45,129 nt of DNA from JAAFHB01 sp037133495 (GTDB taxonomy: Bacteria > Bacteroidota > Bacteroidia > Bacteroidales > Prolixibacteraceae): assembly GCA_037133495.1 (NCBI GenBank), contig JBAXOA010000026.1:1-45129 (forward strand), written 5' to 3'. The position numbers and the translations under genes were made by a program. Below the pieces are notes generated by a model, which was not told the origin of the DNA, did no database searches, and saw only the letters and a list, made by a program, of their open reading frames with translations. Position 1 is the stretch's first letter. Every line of letters begins with the position of its first letter. Of the stretch, positions 24,623 through 32,849 are shown piece by piece.

Positions 24623-25492
24623 ATGGATTGGGTTAGCAAAGATTTTGATCGTGAATTTAAAGACGGAGAAGTGGAGCAGGCAGTTGCTGCTATTGCTGAA
24701 AAGTCGGAAGAGTTTAAAAATATTGAAGGGTATAAACTTGCATTGTCTTGTATCGATTTAACCACCTTAAATTCAACAGATGGTCCGGCTCAGGGAGAAA
24801 AAATAGCATTGAAAGTTTCTGGATTTTCGGCGGATTTCCCCGGATTGCCTAATGTTGCTGCAATCTGCGTCTATCCAACACTTGTTGAAATTGTAAAGAA
24901 GAATCTTTCGGTTTCGGGTGTAAACCTCGCTTCTGTAGCAGCCGGATTCCCCTCTTCGCAGACTTTTATTGAGGTTAAAGAACTCGAAACCAAGATGGCA
25001 ATCCATAATGGCGCCAACGAAATTGATATTGTGCTTAATCTGGGCAATTATCTTGCCGAAGATTACGAATCAGTTATGCAAGAAATTTCGACCCTCAAAA
25101 AAGTGTGCAAAACTGCTCATTTGAAAGTAATTCTGGAAACCGGTGCGTTGAAAAGTTATTCCAAAATCTGGAAAGCTTCTTTTCTGGCTATGGAAGCCGG
25201 GGCTGATTTTATCAAAACATCAACGGGTAAATTAGAGCCGGCAGCCACTCCCGAAGCGACTTGGGTAATGTGCAGTGCCATTAAAAGTTACTATAAAAAA
25301 ACGAATAGGAAAGTTGGCTTTAAAGCTGCAGGCGGCATCGTTGAAACGGATGATGCACTCCGGTATATTGCAATAGTTAAGGCTATTTTGGGAGATGAAT
25401 GGCTGAATAACAATCTTTTCAGAATAGGAGCCAGCCGTTTGGCCAATAATTTGCTTAGCTCGGTAAAGGGGGAAAGTGTGACCTATTTTTAA
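24623..25492 (+). CDS. deoC: Deoxyribose-phosphate aldolase
   Basis: This 289-residue class I aldolase splits 2-deoxyribose 5-phosphate into acetaldehyde and glyceraldehyde 3-phosphate. Landmark residues are CIDLTTLN at the N-terminus, the Schiff-base Lys in GADFIKTSTGK, and the second Lys in KVGFKAAGGI. AICVYPTLVEIVK and GANEIDIVLNLGNYL complete the fold. The longer N-terminus (about 30 residues beyond the E. coli type) is usual for this phylum. It completes a dtd-(mazG remnant)-deoC unit and ends 19 nt before the convergent polyprenyl synthase gene. Confidence 0.96.
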   Translation: MDWVSKDFDREFKDGEVEQAVAAIAEKSEEFKNIEGYKLALSCIDLTTLNSTDGPAQGEKIALKVSGFSADFPGLPNVAAICVYPTLVEIVKKNLSVSGVNLASVAAGFPSSQTFIEVKELETKMAIHNGANEIDIVLNLGNYLAEDYESVMQEISTLKKVCKTAHLKVILETGALKSYSKIWKASFLAMEAGADFIKTSTGKLEPAATPEATWVMCSAIKSYYKKTNRKVGFKAAGGIVETDDALRYIAIVKAILGDEWLNNNLFRIGASRLANNLLSSVKGESVTYF

Positions 25493-25511
25493 GGTTCCGC
25501 AAGAACTGTTT

Positions 25512-26486
25512 TTAATTTATACGCGAAGTGATATAGTTAACATATTCGGTAAGTGCATCTTTTATGTCAGAATCGGGATAAACCGATAGTTGAGCGATAG
25601 CCTTGGCATTAAAATCATGCATCACCTTTTCGGCATAGCGGAAACCGCCATTGGCTTCCACAAAATCGCCCACTTCGCGAATATCACCGGCTGTTTTTGA
25701 TCGCTTCCTGACAATTTTAAGAATTCGCGATTTATCATTACTCCCTGCCTGATTGAGTGCGTGAATGAGCGGAAGCGTGATTTTCTTTTCGCGAAGGTCG
25801 TTTCCTGTTGGTTTGCCGATGAGATTCGATTTTTGATAATCAAAAAGATCATCTTTAATCTGAAAAGCCATCCCGGCATATTCGCCAAATAGTCTCATAC
25901 GCTCAATCGTTTCGACATCAGTTGTGACAGAGCAAGTTCCAACTGCGGCACTTGTTGCCAATAAAGAAGCTGTTTTCTTTCTGATGATCTCAAAATACAC
26001 TTTCTCAGTAATATCCAGCTTTCTGGCTTTTTCAATCTGAAGGATCTCACCTTCGCTCATATCCTTAACAGCGGTGCTGATATGTCCCAGAATATCGTAA
26101 TCCTTATGATCTATGGACCACAATAACCCTTTGGCCAAAATAAAATCACCTACCAATACTGCAATCTTATTTTTCCAGACAGCATTGACTGAGAAAAACC
26201 CGCGGCGCTGATACGATTCATCCACAACATCGTCGTGAACAAGCGTTGCAGTATGCAATAATTCAATCGTTAATGCGGCATGATAGGTTCGTTCATTGAA
26301 AATACCATTCAATTTAGCGGCAAGAAAAACCATCATAGGGCGCATCTGCTTTCCTTTTCGGCGCAGGATATAATTGATGATATTACTTAACAGCGGTAAG
26401 TCACTCTTTGTCGCCTTTTGAAAGTAAGGCTCAAATTTACTTAGCTCCTCTTTGATTGGCGATATAATACGTTCTTTTGATGACAT
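25512..26486 (-). CDS. Polyprenyl diphosphate synthase (IspB/HepT-type)
   Basis: A 324-residue trans-isoprenyl diphosphate synthase. The first Asp-rich motif is VHDDVVDESYQRRG and the second KDDLFDYQ; GKQMRPMMVFLAAK lies in front. Small residues upstream of the first motif fit a long-chain product, such as the quinone side chain. It could also supply the UbiA prenyltransferase at 5988, though there is no genomic link. It is transcribed on its own from a TACCTTTG element at 26511-26518. Confidence 0.92.
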   Translation of the reverse strand: MSSKERIISPIKEELSKFEPYFQKATKSDLPLLSNIINYILRRKGKQMRPMMVFLAAKLNGIFNERTYHAALTIELLHTATLVHDDVVDESYQRRGFFSVNAVWKNKIAVLVGDFILAKGLLWSIDHKDYDILGHISTAVKDMSEGEILQIEKARKLDITEKVYFEIIRKKTASLLATSAAVGTCSVTTDVETIERMRLFGEYAGMAFQIKDDLFDYQKSNLIGKPTGNDLREKKITLPLIHALNQAGSNDKSRILKIVRKRSKTAGDIREVGDFVEANGGFRYAEKVMHDFNAKAIAQLSVYPDSDIKDALTEYVNYITSRIN

Positions 26487-26510
26487 TCTTTCTTTTTAGG
26501 CTCCTTGCGC

Positions 26511-26518
26511 CAAAGGTA
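26511..26518 (-). promoter_or_regulatory. Candidate -7 promoter of the polyprenyl synthase gene
   Basis: The minus strand reads TACCTTTG (TAnnTTTG) 25 nt before the start codon at 26486. Confidence 0.5.
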
Positions 26519-26694
26519 AGCATTAATTTTACTTCAACATTATTCCTGTTTTAACGATTAGCTTCCGAAATATTCTGTGATAACCTCCCTTCCGGATCAA
26601 TTGGAAAAATTCTAAATCAAAATATTGTAGTCTGATTAACAGCATAATGCTTACAGACAATAATTTTATCAGCTTACTTTCCCAATTTTTTGCG

Positions 26695-26702
26695 TAGTTT
26701 TG
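26695..26702 (+). promoter_or_regulatory. Candidate -7 promoter of polA
   Basis: TAGTTTTG matches TAnnTTTG, 24 nt before the polA ATG. The 240-nt region between the divergent genes shows nothing else of note. Confidence 0.45.
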
Positions 26703-26726
26703 ATTTCGTCTTAATACTCACTTATC

Positions 26727-29498
26727 ATGAATCGATTGTTTCTTCTTGATGCTTATGCACTGATTTATCGTTCTTATTTTGCATTTATTAATGCACCGCG
26801 GGTTAATTCAAAAGGGCTCAATACCTCAACCATGCTGGGATTTGTAAATACGCTGGACCAAATTATTAGAAATGAGCATCCGACTCATATCGCCATTGCC
26901 TTCGATATGAAAGGACCAACATTCCGTCACGATATGTACCCTGAGTACAAAGCTCACCGCGATGAGATGCCGGAAGATATCAGAAAATCTATTCCATATA
27001 TCAGAGATATTATCAAAGGATATCGTATTCCAATCCTCGAAAAAGAAGGTTTCGAAGCCGATGATGTGATAGGGACACTGGCAAAAACAGCAGAAAAGGA
27101 GGGTTATCAGGTTTTTATGGTCACACCCGATAAAGACTATGCGCAGCTGGTATCGAAAAATATTTTTATGTATAAGCCAAAACGGCTGGGCAACGAAATG
27201 GAAATTTTAGGTGTTGAACAGGTTTGCGAGAATTTTCAGATCCAAAATCCGTTGCAGGTTATTGATGTCCTTGGCTTGATGGGTGACGCATCCGACAACA
27301 TTCCGGGTTGTCCGGGGATAGGTCCTAAAACGGCGATGAAGCTGGTGGGTGAATTTGGCAGCATTGACAGCGTTTATCAGAACATCGACAAGCTGAAGGG
27401 AAAACAGAAGGAGAGTCTGGAACAGTTTGAAGAACAAGTTCGTATGTCGCGAAAACTGGCCGAAATCATTCTCGATGTTCCGGTTGAATTTAATCAGGAC
27501 AACCTGGTGCTATCAGAACCTGACTATAATCATTTACGAGAGATCTTCCTCGAACTCGAATTCCGCACATTAGCAGAAAGGATATTGCCCGTTGCACCTA
27601 AAGTTTCACCTCCGGTTCCTGCCTTTGAGCAAGGAACGCTTTTCAGTATGGGAGAACAAACTCAAACCGAGCATCCTGCCTTTCATTCCGATATCCGCTC
27701 TACGAATCATCAGTATCATTTAGTTGATAACGAAGAGGCGAGAAAAAACCTGATTTTAAAATTAGAACGTGAAAATGCCTTTTGCTTTGACACAGAAACA
27801 ACCGGACTCGATACCCAGAATGATCAGCTTGTTGGGCTATCATTCTCCTTCAAAACCGGAGAAGCCTGGTATGTCCCGGTATCCAATAATCAGAAAGAAG
27901 CATTTACTATGGTTCAGGAATTTAAACCTGTATTTGCAAATGAAAATATACTGAAGATCGGGCAAAATATGAAATTCGATATTCTGGTCCTTTCACGATA
28001 CGGGATAGAAGTAAAGGGCGATTATTTCGATACGATGGTTGCTCATTATCTTATTCAGCCGGAGCTTCGCCATAATCTCGATTATCTGAGCGAAATATAC
28101 CTTGGCTATAAAAAAGAGGCTACTGAGGAACTGATTGGCAAAAGAGGAAAGAACCAGTTGACGATGCGGCAGGTTGATCTGGAACAAATCAAGGAATATG
28201 CCTGTGAGGATGCTGATATCACTTTTCAGCTTAAAAATTTACTGGATAAGGAGTTATTAAACGCAAATGTTAAAGATCTTTTTACTCAGGTTGAAATGCC
28301 TTTGTTAAAAGTGCTGGTTCAAATGGAGCTGGCAGGTTTAAAAATTGATCCGGAAGTGCTGGATAATTACGCGGTGATACTTCGAAATCAAATCGTTGAT
28401 TTGGAAAACAGTATTATTGAAATGGCGGGTGAACACTTCAATATTTCATCTCCGAAACAGTTGGGCTACATTCTTTTCGATAAATTATTGCTCGATCCTA
28501 AAGCAAAGAAAACCAAGACAAAGCAGTACTCAACCGGGGAAGAAATTTTAGTCAATTTACAGGATAAACATCCGATTATCAACAAAATACTGGAGCATCG
28601 CGGGTTAAAAAAGCTGCTTTCCACATATGTCGATGCCCTTCCGAAAATGATCAACCCTAAAACCGGTAAGATACATTCTTCATTTAATCAGACTATTGCA
28701 GCCACAGGGCGACTTAGTTCAACAAATCCCAACCTCCAGAATATCCCCATAAGAGACGAAAACGGTCGGGAAATACGGAAAGCCTTTATCCCAAGCGACA
28801 CCGATCATCTGTTTTTGTCGGCAGACTATTCTCAGATTGAACTTCGGATTATGGCAGCTGTTTCAGGTGACAAAGTAATGACTGAAGCCTTCCTTAACGG
28901 CGAAGATATACATGCTGCCACCGCCTCTAAGATCTTTGGAATACCAATTAGTGAGGTCACGTCAGATATGCGACGAAAGGCAAAAACCGCTAATTTTGGA
29001 ATTCTTTATGGAATTTCAGCTTTTGGACTTGCCCAAAGGCTGAATATTCCAAGAGGTGAAGCAAAACAGCTGATTGATGATTATTTTACCAATTTTTCAA
29101 TGGTTAAAAATTATATGGATTCACAGCTTGTACTTGCACGACAGAGAGGATATGTTGAAACAATCATGGGGCGTAAACGGTACCTAAGCGATATCAATTC
29201 TGCCAATACATCGGTACGGGCATTTGCAGAACGGAATGCAATTAACGCACCGATACAGGGTTCTGCGGCTGACATCATTAAAGTCGCGATGATCAATATT
29301 AATAAAAAGTTCGCTGAAAAAGGTATTCAATCCAAAATGATCCTTCAGGTACATGACGAATTAAACTTTGATGTTTTGAAGACAGAACTTGAAGAAGTAA
29401 AAGTTATTGTAAAATATGAAATGGAAAACGCTGTAAAGCTAACAGTTCCACTCGATGTTGAGATGGATGCCGCTGAAAATTGGCTACTGGCACATTGA
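26727..29498 (+). CDS. polA: DNA polymerase I
   Basis: A 923-residue polymerase with all three domains. The 5' nuclease spans about 1-290 (FEADDVIGTLA, TPDKDYAQLV, GDASDNIPGCPGIGPKTA). The 3'-5' exonuclease spans about 330-520 and its Asp/Glu pair is intact in CFDTETTGLD, unlike the degenerate domain of many Gram-positives. The polymerase domain has FLSADYSQIELR, RRKAKTANFGILYGIS and LQVHDELNFD as motifs A, B and C. It serves primer removal and repair. Length is normal and the gene is monocistronic. Confidence 0.97.
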   Translation: MNRLFLLDAYALIYRSYFAFINAPRVNSKGLNTSTMLGFVNTLDQIIRNEHPTHIAIAFDMKGPTFRHDMYPEYKAHRDEMPEDIRKSIPYIRDIIKGYRIPILEKEGFEADDVIGTLAKTAEKEGYQVFMVTPDKDYAQLVSKNIFMYKPKRLGNEMEILGVEQVCENFQIQNPLQVIDVLGLMGDASDNIPGCPGIGPKTAMKLVGEFGSIDSVYQNIDKLKGKQKESLEQFEEQVRMSRKLAEIILDVPVEFNQDNLVLSEPDYNHLREIFLELEFRTLAERILPVAPKVSPPVPAFEQGTLFSMGEQTQTEHPAFHSDIRSTNHQYHLVDNEEARKNLILKLERENAFCFDTETTGLDTQNDQLVGLSFSFKTGEAWYVPVSNNQKEAFTMVQEFKPVFANENILKIGQNMKFDILVLSRYGIEVKGDYFDTMVAHYLIQPELRHNLDYLSEIYLGYKKEATEELIGKRGKNQLTMRQVDLEQIKEYACEDADITFQLKNLLDKELLNANVKDLFTQVEMPLLKVLVQMELAGLKIDPEVLDNYAVILRNQIVDLENSIIEMAGEHFNISSPKQLGYILFDKLLLDPKAKKTKTKQYSTGEEILVNLQDKHPIINKILEHRGLKKLLSTYVDALPKMINPKTGKIHSSFNQTIAATGRLSSTNPNLQNIPIRDENGREIRKAFIPSDTDHLFLSADYSQIELRIMAAVSGDKVMTEAFLNGEDIHAATASKIFGIPISEVTSDMRRKAKTANFGILYGISAFGLAQRLNIPRGEAKQLIDDYFTNFSMVKNYMDSQLVLARQRGYVETIMGRKRYLSDINSANTSVRAFAERNAINAPIQGSAADIIKVAMININKKFAEKGIQSKMILQVHDELNFDVLKTELEEVKVIVKYEMENAVKLTVPLDVEMDAAENWLLAH

Positions 29499-29647
29499 TT
29501 AAAATTGATCCGGTTTGATGTTGTAAAACATGAAATTTAAATATTGGGAGTATTAAAAAACGAACTATGTTTGCAGAACGGATCAGAACAGATATTGTTT
29601 GAATTGAACAGTATGTGATTTTGAGCTATTTAAATTGCTTATTTTTA

Positions 29648-29686
29648 TAATTTTGACCGGGAAATGGCTCCCCGGAACCGGTGGGG
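29648..29686 (+). promoter_or_regulatory. Candidate promoter and GC-rich hairpin upstream of the cytochrome-SUMF1 gene
   Basis: A -7 candidate, TAATTTTG (29648-29655), is immediately followed by a GC-rich patch unlike its AT-rich surroundings. CCGGG (29657-29661) can pair with CCCGG (29671-29675), while CCCC (29670-29673) can pair with GGGG (29683-29686). The two stems share bases and are mutually exclusive. In the remaining 279-nt gap between polA and 29778 I see nothing else. Confidence 0.35.
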
Positions 29687-29777
29687 TAGTTTGAGAATCG
29701 ATCAATTAAGCAGGAATTTGAATATAGGATTGTTTTAGAAAATGAATTAAGCATAACACAACAGAACAGAACAGCAA

Positions 29778-31313
29778 GTGAATATTAAAAAACTTATTAA
29801 TCGAGTCATTCACGGATCCAATTCAAAAATTTGGATAATGACCTTTGGTGCCTTACTTTGTCTTATATTATTGGTGTCGATTGAAAAAACAGCTAATTAT
29901 ACATCGGCTGACACCTATTGCATGTCGTGCCATGTTCATCCTTGGGCTGAAGAGAGTTGGAAGTTGTCGCCACACCACAACAACAGGACGGGAGTAACAG
30001 TTCATTGTGTTGAATGTCACTTACCTCCGAAGGGCGAAGGATATCTGTTTGCAAAGGCAAAACACGGAGCAGCAGATGTTTATGGCAAATATTTTAAGGA
30101 TAGCGCCAAAATCAACTGGGAATCAAAAAAATTGCTTGAAAATGCAAAAGGCTTTGTTTATGAGGCATCGTGCATTAAATGTCATCAAAATCTCTTCCCG
30201 GTTACGTTGTCTGTGAATGGGAGCAATGCCCATTTAGCTTATGTAAATACAAAAGGAGAGCTAAAGCCCAATTGTATCAATTGCCATCTTAATGTCGGGC
30301 ATTTCGACAAAAATGCAAAGCATGAGCACGATTCAAACTTTGGGGTTGATGCAACTGCCAGTCAGGAAAGGTTCACTGCAGCAACCAAAGTAGAAAAATT
30401 TGAAAATTTCATCGAAAAAATACCTGGTACGACAGTCTCTTTCGACATGATTGCCATCCCCGAAGGAACTTTCAATATGGGAAGTCCGAATAACGAGCCA
30501 CTTCGAAAACCTGATGAAGGTCCGGTGCACAAGGTGAAACTCTCGAAATTCTGGATGGGAAAAATAGAAGTTTCGTGGAACGAATATCTTGCATTCTTCC
30601 AGGCCACTGCTTCTCAAGGAAGAACTGAAGGTCAGGTTCTTAAAAATAAGAATGTGGATGCCATCACAGGGCCGACCCCTCCATGGGGAGCACCCGACCA
30701 GGGCTGGGGAAAAGGTACAAGACCAGCTATTACTATGTCGTGGCGATCAGCAAATACCTATTGCGAGTGGCTCTCCAAGGTCACAGGAAAAAAATACCGC
30801 CTCCCTACAGAAGCTGAATGGGAATATGCTTGTCGTGGAAACACAACAACCCCTTATTTCTTTGATGGTGACCCAAAAAAATTCACATCAAAAGGAATCT
30901 TTAAAAAGATATTCGGTCCTGATACCACCAACATCGCATCTCATATCGTTTATATGGTCAACAGTCTTTCCAGAACTAAAGATCCTTCTTCAGTTAAAGA
31001 AAATCCTTTCGGATTAAAGAATATGACAGGGAATGTAGCGGAATTCTGTTCTGATTATTATGCACCTGATGCCTACAAAACAGGAGGAGCCGAAGTTATA
31101 AATCCTAAAGGACCTGAATCGGGCCAGGAGCACGTAATTAGAGGTGGTTCGTTTAAAAGCGATGCCAAAGATGTGAGAAGCGCGGCAAGAGATTTTACTA
31201 AAACTCAGGCGTGGTTATCTACTGATCCTCAGATGCCAAAGAGTGTCTGGTGGTACTCCGATTGTATCGATAACGGATTCAGGGTTGTTTGTGAAGCAGA
31301 TAGTTTAAAGTAA
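29778..31313 (+). CDS. Tetraheme NapC/NrfH-type cytochrome c fused to SUMF1/FGE-like domain
   Basis: This 511-residue fusion starts at GTG 29778. One membrane anchor (about 18-35) leads to four CxxCH heme sites at residues 48-52, 77-81, 132-136 and 166-170, the layout of NapC/NrfH quinol dehydrogenases. From about residue 218 a sulfatase-modifying-factor domain follows (MIAIPEGTFNMGS, RLPTEAEWEYACRG, NPFGLKNMTGNVAEF, VIRGGSF, NGFRVV). The paired cysteines that bind copper in true formylglycine-generating enzymes are absent near the RGGS block. Sulfatase activation is therefore unlikely, and a binding or structural role is more plausible. It lies 17 nt before an exported Gfo/Idh/MocA gene. It may pass electrons between quinone and a periplasmic redox partner; this is inference. 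Confidence 0.82.
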   Translation: MNIKKLINRVIHGSNSKIWIMTFGALLCLILLVSIEKTANYTSADTYCMSCHVHPWAEESWKLSPHHNNRTGVTVHCVECHLPPKGEGYLFAKAKHGAADVYGKYFKDSAKINWESKKLLENAKGFVYEASCIKCHQNLFPVTLSVNGSNAHLAYVNTKGELKPNCINCHLNVGHFDKNAKHEHDSNFGVDATASQERFTAATKVEKFENFIEKIPGTTVSFDMIAIPEGTFNMGSPNNEPLRKPDEGPVHKVKLSKFWMGKIEVSWNEYLAFFQATASQGRTEGQVLKNKNVDAITGPTPPWGAPDQGWGKGTRPAITMSWRSANTYCEWLSKVTGKKYRLPTEAEWEYACRGNTTTPYFFDGDPKKFTSKGIFKKIFGPDTTNIASHIVYMVNSLSRTKDPSSVKENPFGLKNMTGNVAEFCSDYYAPDAYKTGGAEVINPKGPESGQEHVIRGGSFKSDAKDVRSAARDFTKTQAWLSTDPQMPKSVWWYSDCIDNGFRVVCEADSLK

Positions 31314-31330
31314 GAAAAAAATAAAATAGA

Positions 31331-32680
31331 ATGGAAAACGAGTCAAAAAATATCAACAGAAGGAAATTCCTGGGTGCAGGAGTTTTGGCAGGAATAGGTG
31401 TTGCCGGTGCTTCAGCGATCCTTTCATCCTGTAAAAAGGAGTTGAACAATCAGGCTTTGGGACTTCCCCCAATCCTGAAGGGGGCTCCAAAAGGGAGAAA
31501 ACTCAAGGCTGGACTTGTTGGGGTAGGGAACCGGGGAACCGGTGCAGCAATAAATTTTATCAGTGCTGGTCCCGATCTGGAGATTATTGCCCTTGCGGAT
31601 GTTTTTCAGGATAAAATTGACAGTTGCCGTGCAAGATTCGCCTCATTTGATCTTCCTATCCCTGCCGAAAACTGCTTTGCAGGTTTTGATGCCTACAAGA
31701 AATTAATGGCTATTCCCGAAATTGATGTTGTAATTCTGGCTACTCCCCCACAGTTCCGTCCTGAGCATTTTCTTGAAGCAGTAACGAATAAGAAACATTG
31801 CTTCCTCGAAAAACCTGTATGCGTTGATCCAGTTGGTGCACGTCTGATGATCGCCACAGCAAAAAAAGCTGAGGCACTCGGACTTTGTGTTGTAACCGGA
31901 ACGCAACGTCGTCACCAGGAAGATTATATCGAAACCTACAAACAGATTGCAAATGGCGCAATCGGCAAACTGACATCGGCAAAAGCATTCTGGAATCAGG
32001 AACATGTCTGGTTTCGAACGCGCGAAGAGGGATGGAACGACATGGAGTATATGATCCGAAACTGGAATAATTTCTGTTGGCTCTGCGGGGATCATATCCT
32101 TGATACACATGTGCATAACATCGATGTTATCAACTGGTTTATGGGGAGACCACCCGAAAAGGCAATTGGTTATGGCGGTCGTGCACGAAGGGTAACCGGA
32201 GATCAATATGACTTTTTCAGTATCGACTTCGACTACGGCAACGGAGTAAGTTCCCACAGCATGTGTCGCGAGTTAGACGGCTGTGCCAACGGAACCGGAG
32301 AATTAATTAATGGAACGGAAGGTTATACCAACTGCATAAATACGATCTGGAACCTCGATGGGAGCATTAAATGGAAGTTCGAATATCCGAAAGACGAAAA
32401 CGGCAATACGATGAACACGCTGAAGATTTCCCCTTATGTTCAGGAACATATGCACCTGGTTTATGCAATCAGAACAGGAAATTATGTGAATGAAGCCGAA
32501 CGGACTGCAATCTCAACACTTACTGCAATAATGGGACGTACCGCTGCCTATACCGGTCAATTAGTCACCTGGGATGCAATCATGAAATCAGATATGGATC
32601 TTGGACCGAAAAAAATAGAATTCGGACCTGTTGATATGGTATTCGAAACGCCGGTCCCCGGAACAGATCCGCATATTTAA
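31331..32680 (+). CDS. Gfo/Idh/MocA oxidoreductase, Tat lipoprotein
   Basis: A 449-residue protein with Tat motif NRRKFLG and an LSSC lipobox (Cys34), indicating a lipid-anchored periplasmic enzyme. The nucleotide-binding motif is AGLVGVGNRGTG. The canonical EKP motif is intact (EKPVCVDP), in contrast to the AKP/QKP variants in the window's other family members. The H/D catalytic region is DTHVHNIDVINW. It follows the cytochrome-SUMF1 fusion by 17 nt, so the two are co-transcribed. It probably oxidises a sugar hydroxyl using a tightly bound NAD(P), as in exported glucose-fructose oxidoreductase. Confidence 0.88.
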   Translation: MENESKNINRRKFLGAGVLAGIGVAGASAILSSCKKELNNQALGLPPILKGAPKGRKLKAGLVGVGNRGTGAAINFISAGPDLEIIALADVFQDKIDSCRARFASFDLPIPAENCFAGFDAYKKLMAIPEIDVVILATPPQFRPEHFLEAVTNKKHCFLEKPVCVDPVGARLMIATAKKAEALGLCVVTGTQRRHQEDYIETYKQIANGAIGKLTSAKAFWNQEHVWFRTREEGWNDMEYMIRNWNNFCWLCGDHILDTHVHNIDVINWFMGRPPEKAIGYGGRARRVTGDQYDFFSIDFDYGNGVSSHSMCRELDGCANGTGELINGTEGYTNCINTIWNLDGSIKWKFEYPKDENGNTMNTLKISPYVQEHMHLVYAIRTGNYVNEAERTAISTLTAIMGRTAAYTGQLVTWDAIMKSDMDLGPKKIEFGPVDMVFETPVPGTDPHI

Positions 32681-32757
32681 ATATTAGGATCTTCAACTGA
32701 TTAAGTTTAGAATCAACAATTCTGTTTTCTTTTTTTTCTCTCACTAATTTCATTGCA

Positions 32758-32849
32758 ATGAAACACCCATGTATCTGCGCTACGCAAACACGAATGAAGA
32801 TGACTCAGGTGTTCCATCAGGCAATTAAAAAACAAATTATCTTCTGATG
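32758..32849 (+). repeat. Leader cassette copy C (upstream of Gfo/Idh/MocA gene)
   Basis: This is a 92-nt copy of the element found at 12496-12587 and 18764-18854, ending at the ATG at 32847. Relative to copy A it has substitutions in the hairpin loop (CTA instead of CTT) but not in the TGCG/CGCA stem, and both outer arms are unchanged. From the second arm to the start codon it is identical to copy A. The rest of the 166-nt gap (32681-32757) holds only a T-rich stretch and a weak TAATTTCA -7-like sequence. Confidence 0.85.
32769..32828 (+). CDS. Candidate 19-aa leader peptide in cassette C
   Basis: Encodes MYLRYANTNEDDSGVPSGN and TAA, 18 nt before the in-frame ATG of the oxidoreductase. Both changes against copy A in the first five codons (N to Y, F to Y) keep the length and frame. 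A second frame from 32758 runs 29 codons through MTQVFHQAIKK-Q-IIF to a TGA that overlaps the downstream ATG (TGATG). That frame is not open in copy A. Confidence 0.4.
   Translation: MYLRYANTNEDDSGVPSGN

Noticed and set aside
29778..31313. Sulfatase-activating formylglycine-generating enzyme
   Set aside because: The cysteine pair required for the reaction is missing near the RGGSF block and no sulfatase gene is in the window.
31703..32257. 184-codon minus-strand frame inside the Gfo/Idh/MocA gene at 31331
   Set aside because: It is antisense to a clear conserved gene, has no recognisable family and is rich in Cys/Leu/Ser as expected of a shadow frame.
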